In this document: one piece after another, positions 23,068 through 35,189 of the stretch
How the letters are laid out: every line of letters begins with the position of its first letter
How positions within the stretch are numbered: position 1 is the first letter of the stretch
Source: Ursus arctos
Lineage: Eukaryota; Chordata; Mammalia; Carnivora; Ursidae
Reading direction: 5' to 3'
Assembly (NCBI RefSeq): GCF_023065955.2
Contig: NW_026622841.1
Location: forward strand, 23,991,501-24,055,500
Length of the DNA: 64,000 nt
Translations under genes and position numbers: made by a program
The notes under the pieces: model-generated
Database searches by the model: none
Told to the model about the DNA's origin: nothing
The model's input: the letters and a program-made list of their open reading frames with translations, nothing else

Positions 23068-23246
23068 AGCGGTGCCTGGGTGGGTCAGTTGGTTAAGCAT
23101 TTGACTCTTGGTTTTGGCTCAGGTCATGATCTCATGGCTGTGAGCCCCAAATTGAGCTCAGCGGGGAGTCTGCTTCTCTCCTTCCTCTCCCTCTATCCCT
23201 CCCCCTGCTCTCTTCCTCTCAAATAAATAAATCTTAAAAAAAAATT
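23068..23246 (+). mobile_element. Can-SINE
   Basis: This is a forward copy with a perfect 13-bp duplication, 'aaaaaaggagcta' (23055-23067 and 23247-23259). Confidence 0.94.
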
Positions 23247-23269
23247 AAAAAAGGAGCTACATACTATTC

Positions 23270-23430
23270 ATATGGAAAGAGTATTAGACATTAGATGTGT
23301 TTATTCTTACATTGTGACCGTGGGCAAGTTGCTTGGCTTCTCTGTTCCTATCTTGTGTAAAATGAGAATTCTCTTATTTCCTCAGTCATCTTCTCAGGAA
23401 TTTGGAAAGCAATCAGGGGAAATAACCACG
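23270..23430 (+). mobile_element. MIR SINE fragment
   Basis: The sequence 'ttgtgaccgtgggcaagttg' followed by 'tcttgtgtaaaatgagaat' is the forward MIR core. Confidence 0.65.
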
Positions 23431-23546
23431 GTGAGAGCACTTTGAATAGTTTATAGGTCTGTACAAATTGAAAATTATATCTAATCAGCAAATTTCTTTC
23501 CATATCAACAATTAATATGCCAAAGTCCTTAAACACATTTTCTTTT

Positions 23547-23690
23547 TCTTTTTCTTCTTCTTTTTTTTAAAATAGATTCCCTGCCTAGTATGGAGCCCAA
23601 CATGGAGCTTGAACTCAAGACCCTGAGATCAAGACCAGAGCTGAGATCAAGAGTCAGACATTCAATCCGACTGAGCCACCCAGGCACCCC
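23547..23690 (-). mobile_element. Can-SINE, short form
   Basis: This is a reverse head-only copy ending 'gactgagccacccaggcacc'. Together with the next SINE it sits inside one outer duplication, 'ttaaacacattttctttt' / 'ttaaacacattcttttg'. Confidence 0.9.
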
Positions 23691-23724
23691 CTTTTTCACT
23701 TAAAAAATTATTTTTCTTGAAAGT

Positions 23725-23830
23725 ATTTTTTTTTCTTTAAGTGAGCTCTGTGCCCAATGTGGGGCTTGAACTCACAACCCCCTGAGATAAAGAGTAGCTT
23801 GCTCTGCTGACTGAGCCAGTCAGGTGCCCC
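23725..23830 (-). mobile_element. Can-SINE, short form, older
   Basis: This is a reverse head-only copy ending 'gagccagtcaggtgcccc'. The right copy of the shared duplication starts at 23832. Confidence 0.9.
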
Positions 23831-24070
23831 TTTAAACACATTCTTTTGTTAGAAGTTAAACAGCACTTTTCCTAAATCTCCTCCCTTGTTGAAATACTTT
23901 CTTTATAATGTGAAAGTCAGTTTAAACTCCATTTTAGACAAACAGCTGAAATTCTCAATTAGTGGAGTTCAAATTAATGAAGTCCTGCTAAGTGAATACT
24001 TAGTCACATTTTTAGTTTTTAAAAATATTTTTCTCTGTAGTGTAAAAATTTAAAAAAAAAATCTGCTTTT

Positions 24071-24268
24071 GGGGCGCCTGAATGGTTCAGTCGGTAAGTG
24101 TCTGCCTTTGGCTTGGATCATGATCCCAGGGTCCCGGGATCAAGCCCCACTTCGGGCTCCCTCCTCAAGCCGGGAGCCTACTTCTCCCTCTCCTGCTCCC
24201 CCTGCTTGTGTGCACGCACGCTCTCTCTCTCTCTCTGTCAAATAAATGAAATCTTTAAACAAATAGAA
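24071..24268 (+). mobile_element. Can-SINE
   Basis: This is a forward full-length copy with duplication 'aaaaaaaatctgctttt' / 'aaaaaaaatctgcttgt'. The CT-rich body includes 'gtgtgcacgcacgctctctc'. Confidence 0.94.
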
Positions 24269-24369
24269 TAAAAAAAATCTGCTTGTATGTGGGAACCCAC
24301 ATATTTGTGTATTTGAGAGTATGGTAAGACTGTTGTTTAGGCTGCAGTGTTGTTTTACAACCATTGGTA

Positions 24370-25690
24370 AGCCTCTTTTCTAAGATTATGTGTTACTCGA
24401 CCTCGTCTTTCTTTCTTTAATCCCCGAGGGCCAGCACCATGGCCTGGGCAGTATCCCTTGGTACCTCTTGTGTTACTCAAAAATCCAAAGTGTGGACAGA
24501 TGAAGAATGAGACAGATGGGTTGATGGATGGAATGGAAATGGAAGAGTCTGGGGTGGGCGGGGAACCACCGTTGGGTTGTGGAAACCGCTAAAGGGCCAC
24601 AAACAATTCCTTCTGGTGGGTAGTGTTGGCTCCACGTTACGGGTCACAGGTCAGTGCAGTTATCAGCCTAAATGTGCTGCTCCTGCTTACAGCAGTGGGC
24701 GGTGTTTGGCTTGGCAGCGTAGCCTGGCTGACCTCTTACACCAGCTGACTAAAATATTGTAAATAACTCTTCCATATTTTCATGGGTGACAATTAACAGG
24801 AATACGTACTTCGTTTATTAGATGACCCTTTTTATATATTTATTTTGGTTGCAGAAGCTTGAATTCTTGAGCTACAGGCTTCATATGAAATTAGCTTTTT
24901 TTTCCCTACCAACAAATGTTCTTTCTTGTTTATTGGTCAGTTTTGGAAACCGCTTGCCATCTCACAGTGGTACTGTGTTGATGAAGTGATGTGTGCTCGA
25001 ACACCGAGCTCTGGGCTTTTTGTTCTTCCATGTACGAAGGGATGTCGGGGTCTCGGCGAGGTAGAGAGCAGATCTAACCAGCAGGGACAAGGTGCTTTCT
25101 CTTCTCTACTGTCACCTCGGGAACTGTGGCTGAAGACATTTGGAGACATATTCTGCATAAGTGGCTGATACAGTTGATCATCTATTTCTATAGGGAAAGA
25201 ATAGCCACCATATTTTACTTCATATTTGCTCACTTTTTTCTTTTTCTGTCAAAACTGAACATTTCTGTATCCCCTTCACTGTACCATATTTGAAGTTAAG
25301 GCCAGAGTTCTTTGTCGGAGGACCGTGACGTGGAGTTTAAGTCCAAAGCAGTTGTAAACTCTGTACAGTAGTTCTTGATGGGTCCCCGTGTTATTTAATA
25401 CAGAAATGGACTGCCTGGTGCGATGAAAGTTTACGTGGTGTTGAATAGAATTTTCTCTGAATTTACAGTGGCGTGATGATAATTTGCCAGTTAGACATCA
25501 CATCCTTTATGAATTCCTTTGACTAGGCCATTCTAGAGGGAAAAGAAATTCTGTGTTTGTCATATAGGTGCTTATGCTTGCTTTCTGTCAATATATGCTT
25601 ATCTGTGTTATAGATCATGGGATTTGGTGTCAAAAGATCTGGGCTTGTAATTTTGCAAGTTTAGGAATATGTGTGGGCTTATAAGCCATA
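24370..25690. other. Intronic stretch, nothing recognised
   Basis: No repeat family or gene is recognised in about 1.3 kb of intron 2. The open frames on both strands (60-98 codons) lack support. Confidence 0.45.
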
Positions 25691-25699
25691 GTTATGTAC

Positions 25700-26110
25700 T
25701 TTTGGGGAGAGTGGTAATTGGTTAAATCTTTCTGCAATGTAATTTGCAATATTCATTAGAACAGAAGTGTTCATTGACCTAGCAATTGCACTTCTGGAGT
25801 TTATGTTGAGATAATTGAACAGGTTCAGAAATATATGTAGAAAGATACATGTGTAAAGGTAATTCATAGCAATGTTTATGAAAGAAAGTTGCTGACAACC
25901 TAAATGTTCATGAGTAAGGATATTGATAAAAAAAATAAATAAAATGCATTGCACACTGTAACATTACACAGTCATTAAAAATGATCATATGTTTATAAAA
26001 GGGGAAAAGATCCACAGCATATTAAGTGGTTAAAGCCATTCATATAGTATACTTTATTCAAGCAAAATTGTGTATGTCTGTATTTTAAAACTGTGTTTAT
26101 TCATATAACT
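25700..26110 (+). mobile_element. Old sense L1 (L1ME/HAL1-type) 3' fragment
   Basis: The order 'cctagcaattgcacttctgg', then 'gacaacctaaatgttcatga', then 'cacagtcattaaaaatgatc' follows the C-terminal and 3' region of old L1 elements. Confidence 0.55.
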
Positions 26111-26149
26111 CTTGTATAGGTTTGTGTAGCTTTATTTTTATGATTTACT

Positions 26150-27240
26150 TTTTAAAATTTGTTATTTTAATGTAATTACAGATTCACAGGAGGTTGCCAG
26201 AAAAGTCCAGGGAGGTCCCTTGCATCCTCCACTCATCTCCCCCTGTGGTAACAACTCCCATAACTATAGTTCAGTATCAAAGCCAGGAAACTGACATCGG
26301 TACAATCCACAGAGGTTATTGGGATTTCAGCAGTTATACATGCACACATTTGTGTGTGTATATACATAGCTTTATACAATTTTATCACATGTGTAGACTC
26401 GTGTAACCACTACCACAATCAAGATGCTTGCCTGTTTCATCCCGGCAAGTCTCCCTTGTGCTTTCCCTTTATAGCCACATGTCCCCCTACCCCCTCATCT
26501 CTAACTCCTGGCAGCCACTGATCAATTGTCGATCTCTGTCATTTTGTTATTTCAAAAAAGTTCTGTAAATGGAATAATACAATATGTAAACATTTTGAGA
26601 TTGCGTCTTTTCACTCAGCACGGTGTCCTTGAGACCCATTCCAGTCGTTGTGTGTATCAGTAGTTCATTCCTTTTTATCGCTGAGTAGCAGTCTCTGTTG
26701 TATCTGTACCATAGTTTGTTTAAACGATGACCCATGGAAGGATGTTTGGGTTGTTTCCAGTTTTCAGCCATTATGATTAAAGCTGCTGTGAACAGTTGTA
26801 TACAGGTTTTCAAGTGAATGTAAGTTTTTATCTCTTTGAGATAAATGGTCAACAGTGCAGTCACGGGGTTGTATGGTAAGCGCAGGTTGAAGTTTGTTTT
26901 TTAAAACATTTTTTAAAAATTTATTTTTAATTGAAGTATAGTTGACATGTTAGTTCCAGATGTACAGCCTAGTGAGATGATAATTGTATACATAACAAAA
27001 TTCTCACCATGATAAGCATAGTTACCAAGTACATGTTTGGTTTTGTACAAAACTGCCAAACTATTTTCCGGTAGCTATATCATTTTACATTCCCACCAGT
27101 AATGTATGTGAGATCCAGTTTCTCTGTGTCAAATGTCTTTGCCAGCATTTGATGTTGTCACTCTTTTTTTTTTTTTTTTTTTAAATTTAGCAGTTCTGAC
27201 AGCTGTGTAGTGTTACCTCGTGTCTTTAGTATGGCTCATT
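26150..27240 (-). mobile_element. Old antisense L1, possibly two joined pieces
   Basis: Bases 26160-26880 parallel other antisense L1 3' regions ('agatccattccagtcgttg'-type text near 26630). At about 26930 a second L1 3'UTR begins again ('attgaagtatagttgacatg'), suggesting one L1 piece inserted in another. The 105-codon reverse frame at 26547-26864 is L1 ORF2 remnant. Confidence 0.65.
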
Positions 27241-27261
27241 TTTACAATAATAAAGCTTTCT

Positions 27262-27451
27262 TAAAAAAGATTTTTTATTTATTTGAGAGAGAGTGAGAGA
27301 GCGCGCACAAGCAAGGGGAGGAGCAGAGGGAGAGGGCGAAGCAGATTCCCTGCTGAGCAGGGAGCCTGATGTGGGGCTCGATCCCAGGACCCTGAGATCA
27401 TGACCTGAGCCGAAGGCAGAAGCTTAACTGACTGAGCCACCCAGGTGCCCC
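27262..27451 (-). mobile_element. Can-SINE
   Basis: This is a reverse full-length copy ending 'ctgagccacccaggtgcccc'. Its A/T-rich flanks obscure the duplication. Confidence 0.93.
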
Positions 27452-27459
27452 AAAAAACC

Positions 27460-27828
27460 ATTTTCTTTTAAAAAAGAAAAATTACCTAGATGTAAGTCTC
27501 TGTTCTGCCATTTATTAAAAGTTACTTAAAATTGAGAAGTTTTGCTAGGTGAATAAGGATTTTTGATTTCCTTGGTAATTCACTAGGGTTGTTCTTCTAT
27601 AGTAAAACATTAATGTAAATAAAATCAAAGCAGATTGCTTACAGTTGTTTGACACAAAAAGTGTAAAACTACTTCAAAGGTTACTGAATTTTGTTTTATC
27701 CTTCCGTCTGTGTTGTGGGGGAAGACGGGGAGACTGGCAGATTACTTGTAAGTTGTGTAAAGGAATAAATATATGCAAATTTGATAGCTTACTACGTATG
27801 GTTTTGTTTCATTTTTGTGGTGGGTTAG
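27460..27828. other. Intronic stretch, nothing recognised
   Basis: No feature is supported. Confidence 0.4.
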
Positions 27829-27829
27829 G

Positions 27830-28035
27830 AACTCACATTTATTGAGCTGTTTGCTGAGCACTTTTATATCTTGCCATATACTCCTTACACCTGTCCTATG
27901 AGATGGTGGTACCGTTACCTCCATTTCACAGATGAGAAACTGAGACTCTCAAATTAAGTAACTTGGCTAGGTTACACCAGTAGGAAACGAGGAAGCTGGC
28001 ACTTAAACACGTGTCTTCAAAATATGTACTCCTTC
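27830..28035 (-). mobile_element. MIR SINE
   Basis: Reverse MIR landmarks are clear: 'cacatttattgagctgtttg', then 'tccatttcacagatgagaaa', then 'aagtaacttggctaggttac'. Confidence 0.8.
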
Positions 28036-28039
28036 CATC

Positions 28040-28570
28040 ATGCCAGGGGTGTACATCATTTTCATTAACAGGCCACATGATTGGAAATTCATGTGCCAGT
28101 GTGCAGGAGTCTGTTAATTGATGGAAACAGTTAAGTTGAGAGGGTGTGTACTCGGTGTGGAAGTATTGAAAGTGAATCCAGGGGATGCAGAAACATTCTA
28201 TATTTTTCCTGTTGGTATTCCTTCCCAGTATTCCCATTTGGTATATAATTTTAGTGGAATTCAACTAAACTTTTTAAACATTTACCATTTAAACTTGACT
28301 GTGTTCTGCTTTAGTGACAGTTAAGTTAGTGGTTTATCTAAGTTTGCCGGCCCAACACTTGGCCGCAGTGGTTAATGGTAGTGTTGTGAGTACATGTTTA
28401 GGCTTTATCATATCTGTCACTAGAAGCATTAGTTTTATTCATTCTTGTTGTTGTTCTAAAAATCTCAAGATGGTTGTAGTCAGGGTCAGACACTTAACTG
28501 TTGTAAACCTGGGCACCTTGCTGTTGCTCTAAGAGTTGTGTTCTGTGTGTTTTTGATTCTGTGCTCAGTG
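28040..28570. other. Intronic stretch, nothing recognised
   Basis: No feature is supported. Confidence 0.4.
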
Positions 28571-28574
28571 GCTT

Positions 28575-28745
28575 CCCGTTTAATGCAGGGTGAAATCCAA
28601 ACTCCGTGGGACATTGAGATTCTTCCCTCTTTTGCTGTACTTGATCCCTCTTCTCCGCTGCCTGCGCTTCCTGGTTGTTTAACTTGGTTTTGCTGTATGT
28701 TAGCACATTCGGCAGAGGTGGCATCTATTGTATTGGTTATTTGAG
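28575..28745 (+). mobile_element. L2 LINE 3' fragment
   Basis: The sequence 'gggtgaaatccaaactccg' followed by a C/T-rich segment resembles the L2 3' region. Short and diverged. Confidence 0.45.
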
Positions 28746-28749
28746 CCAT

Positions 28750-29025
28750 AACTCAGAAATCATTGAGCTGTATTATTGGTATTCACTGGGGGAATATTGT
28801 CTTAGAAGCTCTCATAGAAGCATGGGGACAGTGCAAGGTTGAGGTTGAGAGAGTTCTCCCTGGGGAGAGTCTCTTTATGAAATCAAAGGAAGGAAGGGAA
28901 CAGAAATGGCAGTGGTTATGTTTAAGAACTTACCTGTAGCTGTGAAAATTTTAATAACCACTACATTGCTGAATTATCTTTAAGGAAGTCCAGTGAAGGT
29001 TCTTAAAACTGGAAAAATCCCTAGA
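28750..29025. other. Intronic stretch, nothing recognised
   Basis: No feature is supported. Confidence 0.4.
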
Positions 29026-29042
29026 CCAGTTTCACATTTTCT

Positions 29043-29267
29043 TTCATTTTTTTTAAAGGTTTTTTTTTTTTTTTTAAAGATTTTATTTATTTATTTATTT
29101 GACAGAGAGAGACAGCCAGCGAGAGAGGGAACACAAGCAGGGGGAGTGGGAGAGGAAGAAGCAGGCTCCTAGCAGAGAAGCCTGATGTGGGGCTCGATCC
29201 CAGAACTCTGGGATCACGCCCTGAGCCGAAGGCAGACGCTTAATGACTGCGCCCCCCCAGGCGCCCC
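29043..29267 (-). mobile_element. Can-SINE, young, with long interrupted T tract
   Basis: This is a reverse full-length copy with a perfect duplication, 'ccagtttcacattttct' (29026-29042 and 29268-29284). The tail is unusually long and interrupted, with two T runs separated by 'aaagg'. Confidence 0.95.
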
Positions 29268-29284
29268 CCAGTTTCACATTTTCT

Positions 29285-30640
29285 TGAGACATGTGCATGT
29301 GATTCTTGGGAAAATATCTCCAGTCCCATGGGTCTCACTGTTCATCAGGGTGTCACCAGCAAAACTGAGACTCCTGTGACTTGGTTTGTTTGTGTTGCTG
29401 CTGGCAGAGTGGCCAAACCCTGGGGAGGAGGAGCCTGATACGTTATCACATAGAAGGATTGCTTCAGACTGAGCCACTCCTGATCATTGGATCAATATGG
29501 TTGTTTATATGTAGAGTTTAGTTCATTTAGCAAAAGTTTGATTAAGAGATGACTAGTTTTGAGTATTCATCCCTAATCTCCATTATCGACATTTAAAAAA
29601 TTGACCTCGAGTTGTAGAGTTGTGTGTACAATGAGTTTGAAGTTCTCTGTGTGGGACTCATTTATTGAATCTGTATTGGTCTAAATATTTGCTGCCCTTT
29701 TGCCCCCTTTTTGCATGCTCCCAGTGCCCCAAATCTACCTTCAGAAACAACATTCGGTTTCTAATTGTAATTGTCTTGGAAACATTGGCCATTTTTGTAG
29801 CACCATTTTACTTTTATTTACCGCAAACGATGATTTGTTAGTTGCCTGCTGCCAGAACATCTGAGCTCATTTGTTTAACTAAAACAGCACTGCGTGTAGA
29901 TGCCTATAATATGCGGCAACAGTTACCAACCACCCCAGTTGCTTACCACCTCATTTTAGCTCTAAATCAAGCAAATGAGAACGAAGAATATTCTTAAAAT
30001 ATTCCAAGAAGTTTAGAAAATTGGAGGATGGAGGGATGAGAGCAAGGGGAATTCTATTATAACAATCAGTGTGTTGCTTTTGGCAGGGGCGGTGTGCCTG
30101 GCTGATTTCCTTTGTAGAAATAAGTGACGCTTCAGGGTGCGGGAGCTGCACTCGTCCTGCTACAAACAGCTCTGTGAACCTTTGATTTACTGGGTCACGA
30201 CCAAGTGTTTTTCTTCTGGGATGCATGGCTGAATGAGACATTTTCCCTGGTCTCCTGTTGCTTATTATAACCTGGGCACTGGAGATGCTTCTGACCCGAA
30301 GTGGTGATTGTTAAGGAGGTGGTGGCCGTGGTGCTGTTTGAGATCAACACAACAGTGGTGGTGTGTAGGGGATCTGGACCCGGGCCGGCAGGTGCTGGCC
30401 GGCTTACCGCAAGAGAGGTGGGCTAATTCCTGGCCTTTCCGGTCTCTTCAGCCTTGAGTGACAAAGAAATCAGACTGCTTCAGAAAGAAATATTATTTCA
30501 TACTTGGAATTAAATAAGCGTATTTTAAAAATATTTTAGTAAAAATTTAAGCTTTGGGGCAGATCTTGCCTCAAGGGCTGGAGAGTATGAAGTGTTTCTG
30601 GAGGGATTGGGGGAAATAATTAGTTTCGTCCTCTAACAAA
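29285..30640. other. Repeat-poor intron segment
   Basis: No repeat is recognised over about 1.35 kb. A GC-rich patch lies near 30370-30400. No gene is supported. Confidence 0.4.
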
Positions 30641-30649
30641 GTGTTGGAC

Positions 30650-30890
30650 AATGGCATTCATTCAGTCAGGACATTTTTATTATGTGCCTGCTTTGTACCA
30701 GGCTGGGAATGCTGTGATGAACGAGGAGCCCACAGTCTTGGAGCAGAGGGAGGCACAGACGAGGAATTGGGTAATGTTGCTACCAAATTGGGTGCTTTTG
30801 GGACAGAGACCAGAGACCTGGTCTTACATGATCAAAGAAGATTTCCTGGAGGAAGTGCTGTCCAAACCAGCCTCACTAATAGATGTAGGA
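30650..30890 (-). repeat. MIR/L2-type antisense repeat
   Basis: It starts with the common antisense end, 'cattcattcagtcaggacat' and 'tgtgcctgctttgtaccagg', and continues into a degraded body. The family is ambiguous. Confidence 0.5.
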
Positions 30891-31019
30891 ATTAATCATT
30901 TTTTCAGGCTCATATTGTATGAAAAATAAGTCAGAACCCTGTTTTGGGACCATTCAGTGCCTTTCTGTTGAGAACAAGTTGAGAAACTGAACTACAGACT
31001 TCAGCCATCGAGTATACGT

Positions 31020-31420
31020 TTCTAGTCTTCTGGTTTGCCATTCTCCAGTGTAGATTAGCCTCTGCTTCCCAGAATGTGCCCGGCTTTCTGTGATGCCATG
31101 CTTTTGGCATGCGTTGTTACTCCTGTCTGGAAAGCCCTCCCCTTTTTCCTCCCCTTTGTCTGCCAGACTCACTTCTTTTGCAGTTGCTTCCTCCGGGATG
31201 CCTTCCGTGACTGCTCCTGGGGTAGGTCGGATGCACCTCCCATGAGCTTACGCAAGGGCTGGCCTTGATCTTGGTGTTTCCCCTCCACTAAATAGTCTGT
31301 CTACTTCTTTATTTCTGTGTGTAACCTGAAGGCAGAGGCAGCATCTTTCAGAGAACCCAGCGTGTCCTGAGCATCCAGGCAGTGTTTGCTGAATGAACAG
31401 ACATAGAAGCTTTTGAAGGT
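31020..31420 (+). mobile_element. L2 LINE 3' end
   Basis: The sequence 'ctgtctggaaagccctcccc', 'gccttccgtgactgctcctg' and 'gaaggcagaggcagcatct' followed by 'gtttgctgaatgaacag' matches the L2 3' end in order. Old, frame lost. Confidence 0.75.
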
Positions 31421-31429
31421 TGGAGCCAC

Positions 31430-32540
31430 ATGTATATAATTGAAGCTCTTGGTTCCAGCGAGTTTTAAGAGAGTGTTATTGACTGAAGAAAGTAGAAGTA
31501 CCACTGAAACAGATTTTATGCATGTGGTCTAGTTATTAACCTCATAAAGCTATTTACAGTCTTTAGCATTTATACCTCTTTTATTTTTTGCTTGAGTAAC
31601 CAATAAATTGAGTAATTCATAGTTTCTACTTCTTGCCAACTACTAATGTATATTATTAAATCTGACCACAGTGATTTATTAATTAGAAGTCTTTTGGTTA
31701 TTAACAGAAATCAATTTGATTTAGCATTTGCCAGAAAGAGGGGCATATGTGATGAATAGACAGGGATGTCTCATTGAATCCAAGATCGAAAACATAGCTA
31801 GGCTTTAGGAAGGACTGATCCCAAGAATCGGAAGGCCGGCAGGAATCGTGAGAGTCCTTTCTGTTAGTCTCTGCTTTTCTCCTCAAAGCTCTTTTAGTCA
31901 TTTTTCTTACTAACTGGCTTTCTCTGCTTCTCAGTGGATAGGGATGGTTTCTCATAACGCTCAGCTTTGCAGCCAAGTTCCAGGCGTATGGAAAGCCTGT
32001 CTTTCCATCTCAGTTCCAAATTCCCCACGACTGGAGTGGCTTACATTAGATTTCTATCCCTGATTGAGTCAGCAGTAGTCAGGGAGTGGGGTCACGCTGA
32101 ACAACCCTGTTAGGTGGGAAGATAGGAGAAAAGGATGGGGAGATGAGCAGACTGACAGACGTTGTGAGGCGGGCAGACACTAAAAATATTTTTGTAAATA
32201 AAATAAAAATACAGTGATAAAGACTGGAGACCCATACACGCTTTATTGTGGGATCATCTCTGGGTTGTTTTGCCTAAAAAATCTTCAGTCTTGGGAGGAA
32301 CTTACAGATTTAACTTTGAAAAGACACTTATCTTTTTGAATGTGAATATAATTTGAGATTCCCAAGGTAATGGCATGTTCACTGAAGTAATGAGTAGGTT
32401 TTAGCTGTGTGTATGTGTAATACTTAGATATGGGACTGTCATCACTTGTTGGGAGACAGGTTCTAGAGCGGCTCTCATGCACATACAGGGGAGACACGTG
32501 TAATTTCAAGTTTTCCAACAACCACGTTAGAAAAGTGAAG
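31430..32540. other. Intronic stretch, nothing recognised
   Basis: No repeat or gene is supported in about 1.1 kb. Confidence 0.4.
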
Positions 32541-32557
32541 CAGGTGAAATCAATTTT

Positions 32558-32751
32558 TTTGGAAAGATTTTTTTATTTATTATTTATCTGACACAGAGAC
32601 AGCCAGCAGGAGAGGGAACACAGCAGGGGAGTGGGAGAGGAAGAAGCAGGCTCCCAGCGGAGGAGCCCGATGTGGGACTCGATCCCGGAACGCCGGGATC
32701 ACGCCCTGAGCCGAAGGCAGACGCCTAACGACTCTGCTACCCAGGCACCCC
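32558..32751 (-). mobile_element. Can-SINE
   Basis: This is a reverse full-length copy with a perfect 13-bp duplication, 'tgaaatcaatttt' (32545-32557 and 32752-32764). Confidence 0.95.
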
Positions 32752-32974
32752 TGAAATCAATTTTAATAATACATTCCGTATGTATTTATGTGTACATAAA
32801 AAGAGGGTTTATAACTGTTCTGCTTATTAGAAGAGGTCATCATGGGATTTAAATGTGCTAATAAATTTCAAAGTGCTGTGAAAAACATTTAAAGGGTTAT
32901 ACAAGCATAAAGCATTATTTTAATTAACTGGGGGAAAATCCACTACATTTTGGAATCAATACTGTAAGCTGTGA

Positions 32975-33180
32975 TTTCCTGAGGTTTTACTTTGTGCTGG
33001 ACACTGTTGTAAGCACTTCATAGGTGTTAGGGCATTTAATGATGACAACACTCATGGAGCAGACACGCTCATTATCATCTCTGTTGTATATATGAGGAAA
33101 TGAAGACATAAAGGGTTAAGAAACTAGCCCAAGATCATGTAACTCCTAACGGTTGAGCTGGAATTGGAATTTGAATGTGC
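32975..33180 (-). mobile_element. MIR SINE
   Basis: Reverse MIR landmarks: 'ttgtgctggacactgttgta', then 'gtatatatgaggaaatgaag', then 'ctagcccaagatcatgtaac'. Confidence 0.8.
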
Positions 33181-33199
33181 GTTTTTTTTTTTTTTTTTT

Positions 33200-34530
33200 T
33201 TGTGGCAAAGTACATGCAACATAAAATTGATCATTTAACCACTTTTTAAAAGAAAGATTTATTTGTTTATTTTAGGGGGGGGAAGAGAGCACAGCGTGGG
33301 GAGGGGCAGAGGGAGAGAGAATCTCAAGCAGACTCCACGCTGAGCACAGAGCCCGACATGGGTCTCCATCTCACGACCCTGAGATCATGACCTGAGCCAA
33401 AACCAAGAGTTGGACACTTAGCTGACTGAGCCACCCAGGAACCCCTCATCTTAACCATTTTTAAGTGGACAGTTCTGTGGCATTAAGTATATTCACTTTG
33501 TCGTTTAACACACCATCCGTCTCCAGAGCTTTTTCATCTTCCCAAACTGAAACTCTACCCATTAAACACTAACTTCCCATCTCTGCCTCCAACGTCACCA
33601 CTGGTAACCACCATTCTACTTCCCTCTCTATGAATTTGACTACCCCAAGAGCCTTATATAAGCGGAATCATACAGTATTTGTCTTTTTATGGCTGGTTTG
33701 TTTCACTTAGCATACTGTCTTCGAGGTTCATCTATGTTGTAACGTGTCAGAATTTCTTTCCTTTTTAAGGCTGAATAATATTTGGATGTACCACATTTTG
33801 CACCGGGATTCATCCATTGATGGACACTTTGGTTGCTTTTGACTGTTGTGAATGATGGTGAACATTGTATACAGATGTCAGTTTGAATCCCTGCTTTCAG
33901 TCCTTTTTGGGTATATGTATATCCAGAAATGGAATTGCTTGATCACATAGTAATTTTATATTTAATTTTTTGAGAAATTGCCATACTCTTTTTCATAGCA
34001 CCTGCAGCATTTTACATGCTTACCAGTAATGCACAAGTGTTCCCATTTCTCTACATCCCCTCCAACATTTACTTTCTCTTTCTTTCCTTTTTTTTTTTAA
34101 ATAGGCATTTTAATAGGTGTGAAAGTGGTATCTCATTGAGGTTTTGATTTACATTTCCTTACTGACCAGTGTTGTTGCATATCTTTTCATATGTCTTGTT
34201 AGCCTTTTTTATGTCTTCTTTGAAGAAATGTCTGTTTAAATCCTTTGCCCATTTTAAAATTGGATTGTTTTTGTGGTTTTTGTTGTTGAGTCAGATTTTT
34301 TGTTTGTTTTTGTATATTCCAGGTATTAGTCTCTTATCAGATACATGATTTGCAAATATTTTCTCTCATTCTGTTGGGTTGACTTTTTACTCTATAATAG
34401 TATCCTTTGATGTGCAAAAGCTTTTAATTTTGGTAAAGCCCAGCTTACATATTTTTTCTTTTAATGTCTTTGTTTTTGGTGTCATTTCGAAGAACTCATT
34501 GCCAATTCCAATGTCATAAAGCTTTCCCCT
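33200..34530 (-). mobile_element. Old antisense L1 3' portion, interrupted by a SINE
   Basis: The reverse complement follows the L1M ORF2 3' part and 3'UTR: 'ccgtctccagagctttttca', 'ccattgatggacactttggt', and near 34390 'gtgcaaaagcttttaatttt'. It parallels 19570-20250 and 3905-4900. Confidence 0.78.
33250..33447 (-). mobile_element. Can-SINE in antisense L1
   Basis: This is a reverse copy with duplication 'catttaaccactttttaa' / 'catcttaaccatttttaa' (33232-33249 and 33448-33465), two mismatches. The target is L1 sequence. Confidence 0.94.
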
Positions 34531-34539
34531 GTGTTTTTT

Positions 34540-35110
34540 TCTGAGTTTTATGTCTGTCTGTGTCTGTACCTCTTGTCTCTCTGTCACTTTGCATCTGTCT
34601 CTGTTTCTGTTTTCCTATATGTCTACAAATTATTGAAGCTTATGTATATGTTCTCTCTCTTTTCTTGCCTTGTTCTTTCTTTGTTGTTGATCTATTTGAA
34701 GGTATTGCAGATATCATGAGATTCCTTGTATCTCCTAAAAATAATGGCATTTTCCCCAAATAACTATAACCCCATGATCGGTACTGCCCTTCAAACTAGG
34801 CAGTTGGGGCCCCTGCTCTGTGCTTGGTACTTTAGAGTAACTTTCTTGTATTTTTCTAAGTCTCTCCACTCCTCCCTTCCCCTGCCCCAGTGCCTGAAAG
34901 GGAGGGCTCCTCGAGTGCTTCTCTTTTAGGAATCTCATATTGAGAATTATAGTACATTTTCTAATTGTGTTGAAAATAGAAGCTTAACTTTATTTTGTTG
35001 ATTTTATTGTTTACTGCTGTATACCATATTTTCCTCCTAAATTGTTTTTCTCTTTATTTTTATGTATTCCTTTAACTGGTTAGTGTGTACATATTTAGTG
35101 TTGGAGTTAC
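34540..35110. other. End of intron 2
   Basis: A CT/TG-rich region lies at 34550-34640 ('gtctgtctgtgtctgtacc'). Nothing else is recognised before the acceptor of DYM coding exon 2. Confidence 0.4.
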
Positions 35111-35136
35111 TAATTACCTTTTTTCTATCTTGCCAG

Positions 35137-35189
35137 CACCGAGCTGAAGCTTTTGGAGGAAGCAACCATTTCAGTCTGCAGGTCTTTAG
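35137..35189 (+). CDS. DYM: DYM coding exon 2 (residues 47-65)
   Basis: This is a short 53-nt exon between the acceptor 'ctatcttgccag' and the donor 'gtaagg' at 35190. It completes Ser47 (AG|C) and encodes TELKLLEEATISVCRSL, then one base of the next codon (phase 1). It matches dymeclin residues 47-64. From memory, human has Ser and Val where this sequence has Thr48 and Ile58. It is far too short for ORF finding and is recognised only by its protein match and splice sites. It lies 25.6 kb downstream of the previous coding exon. Confidence 0.94.
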
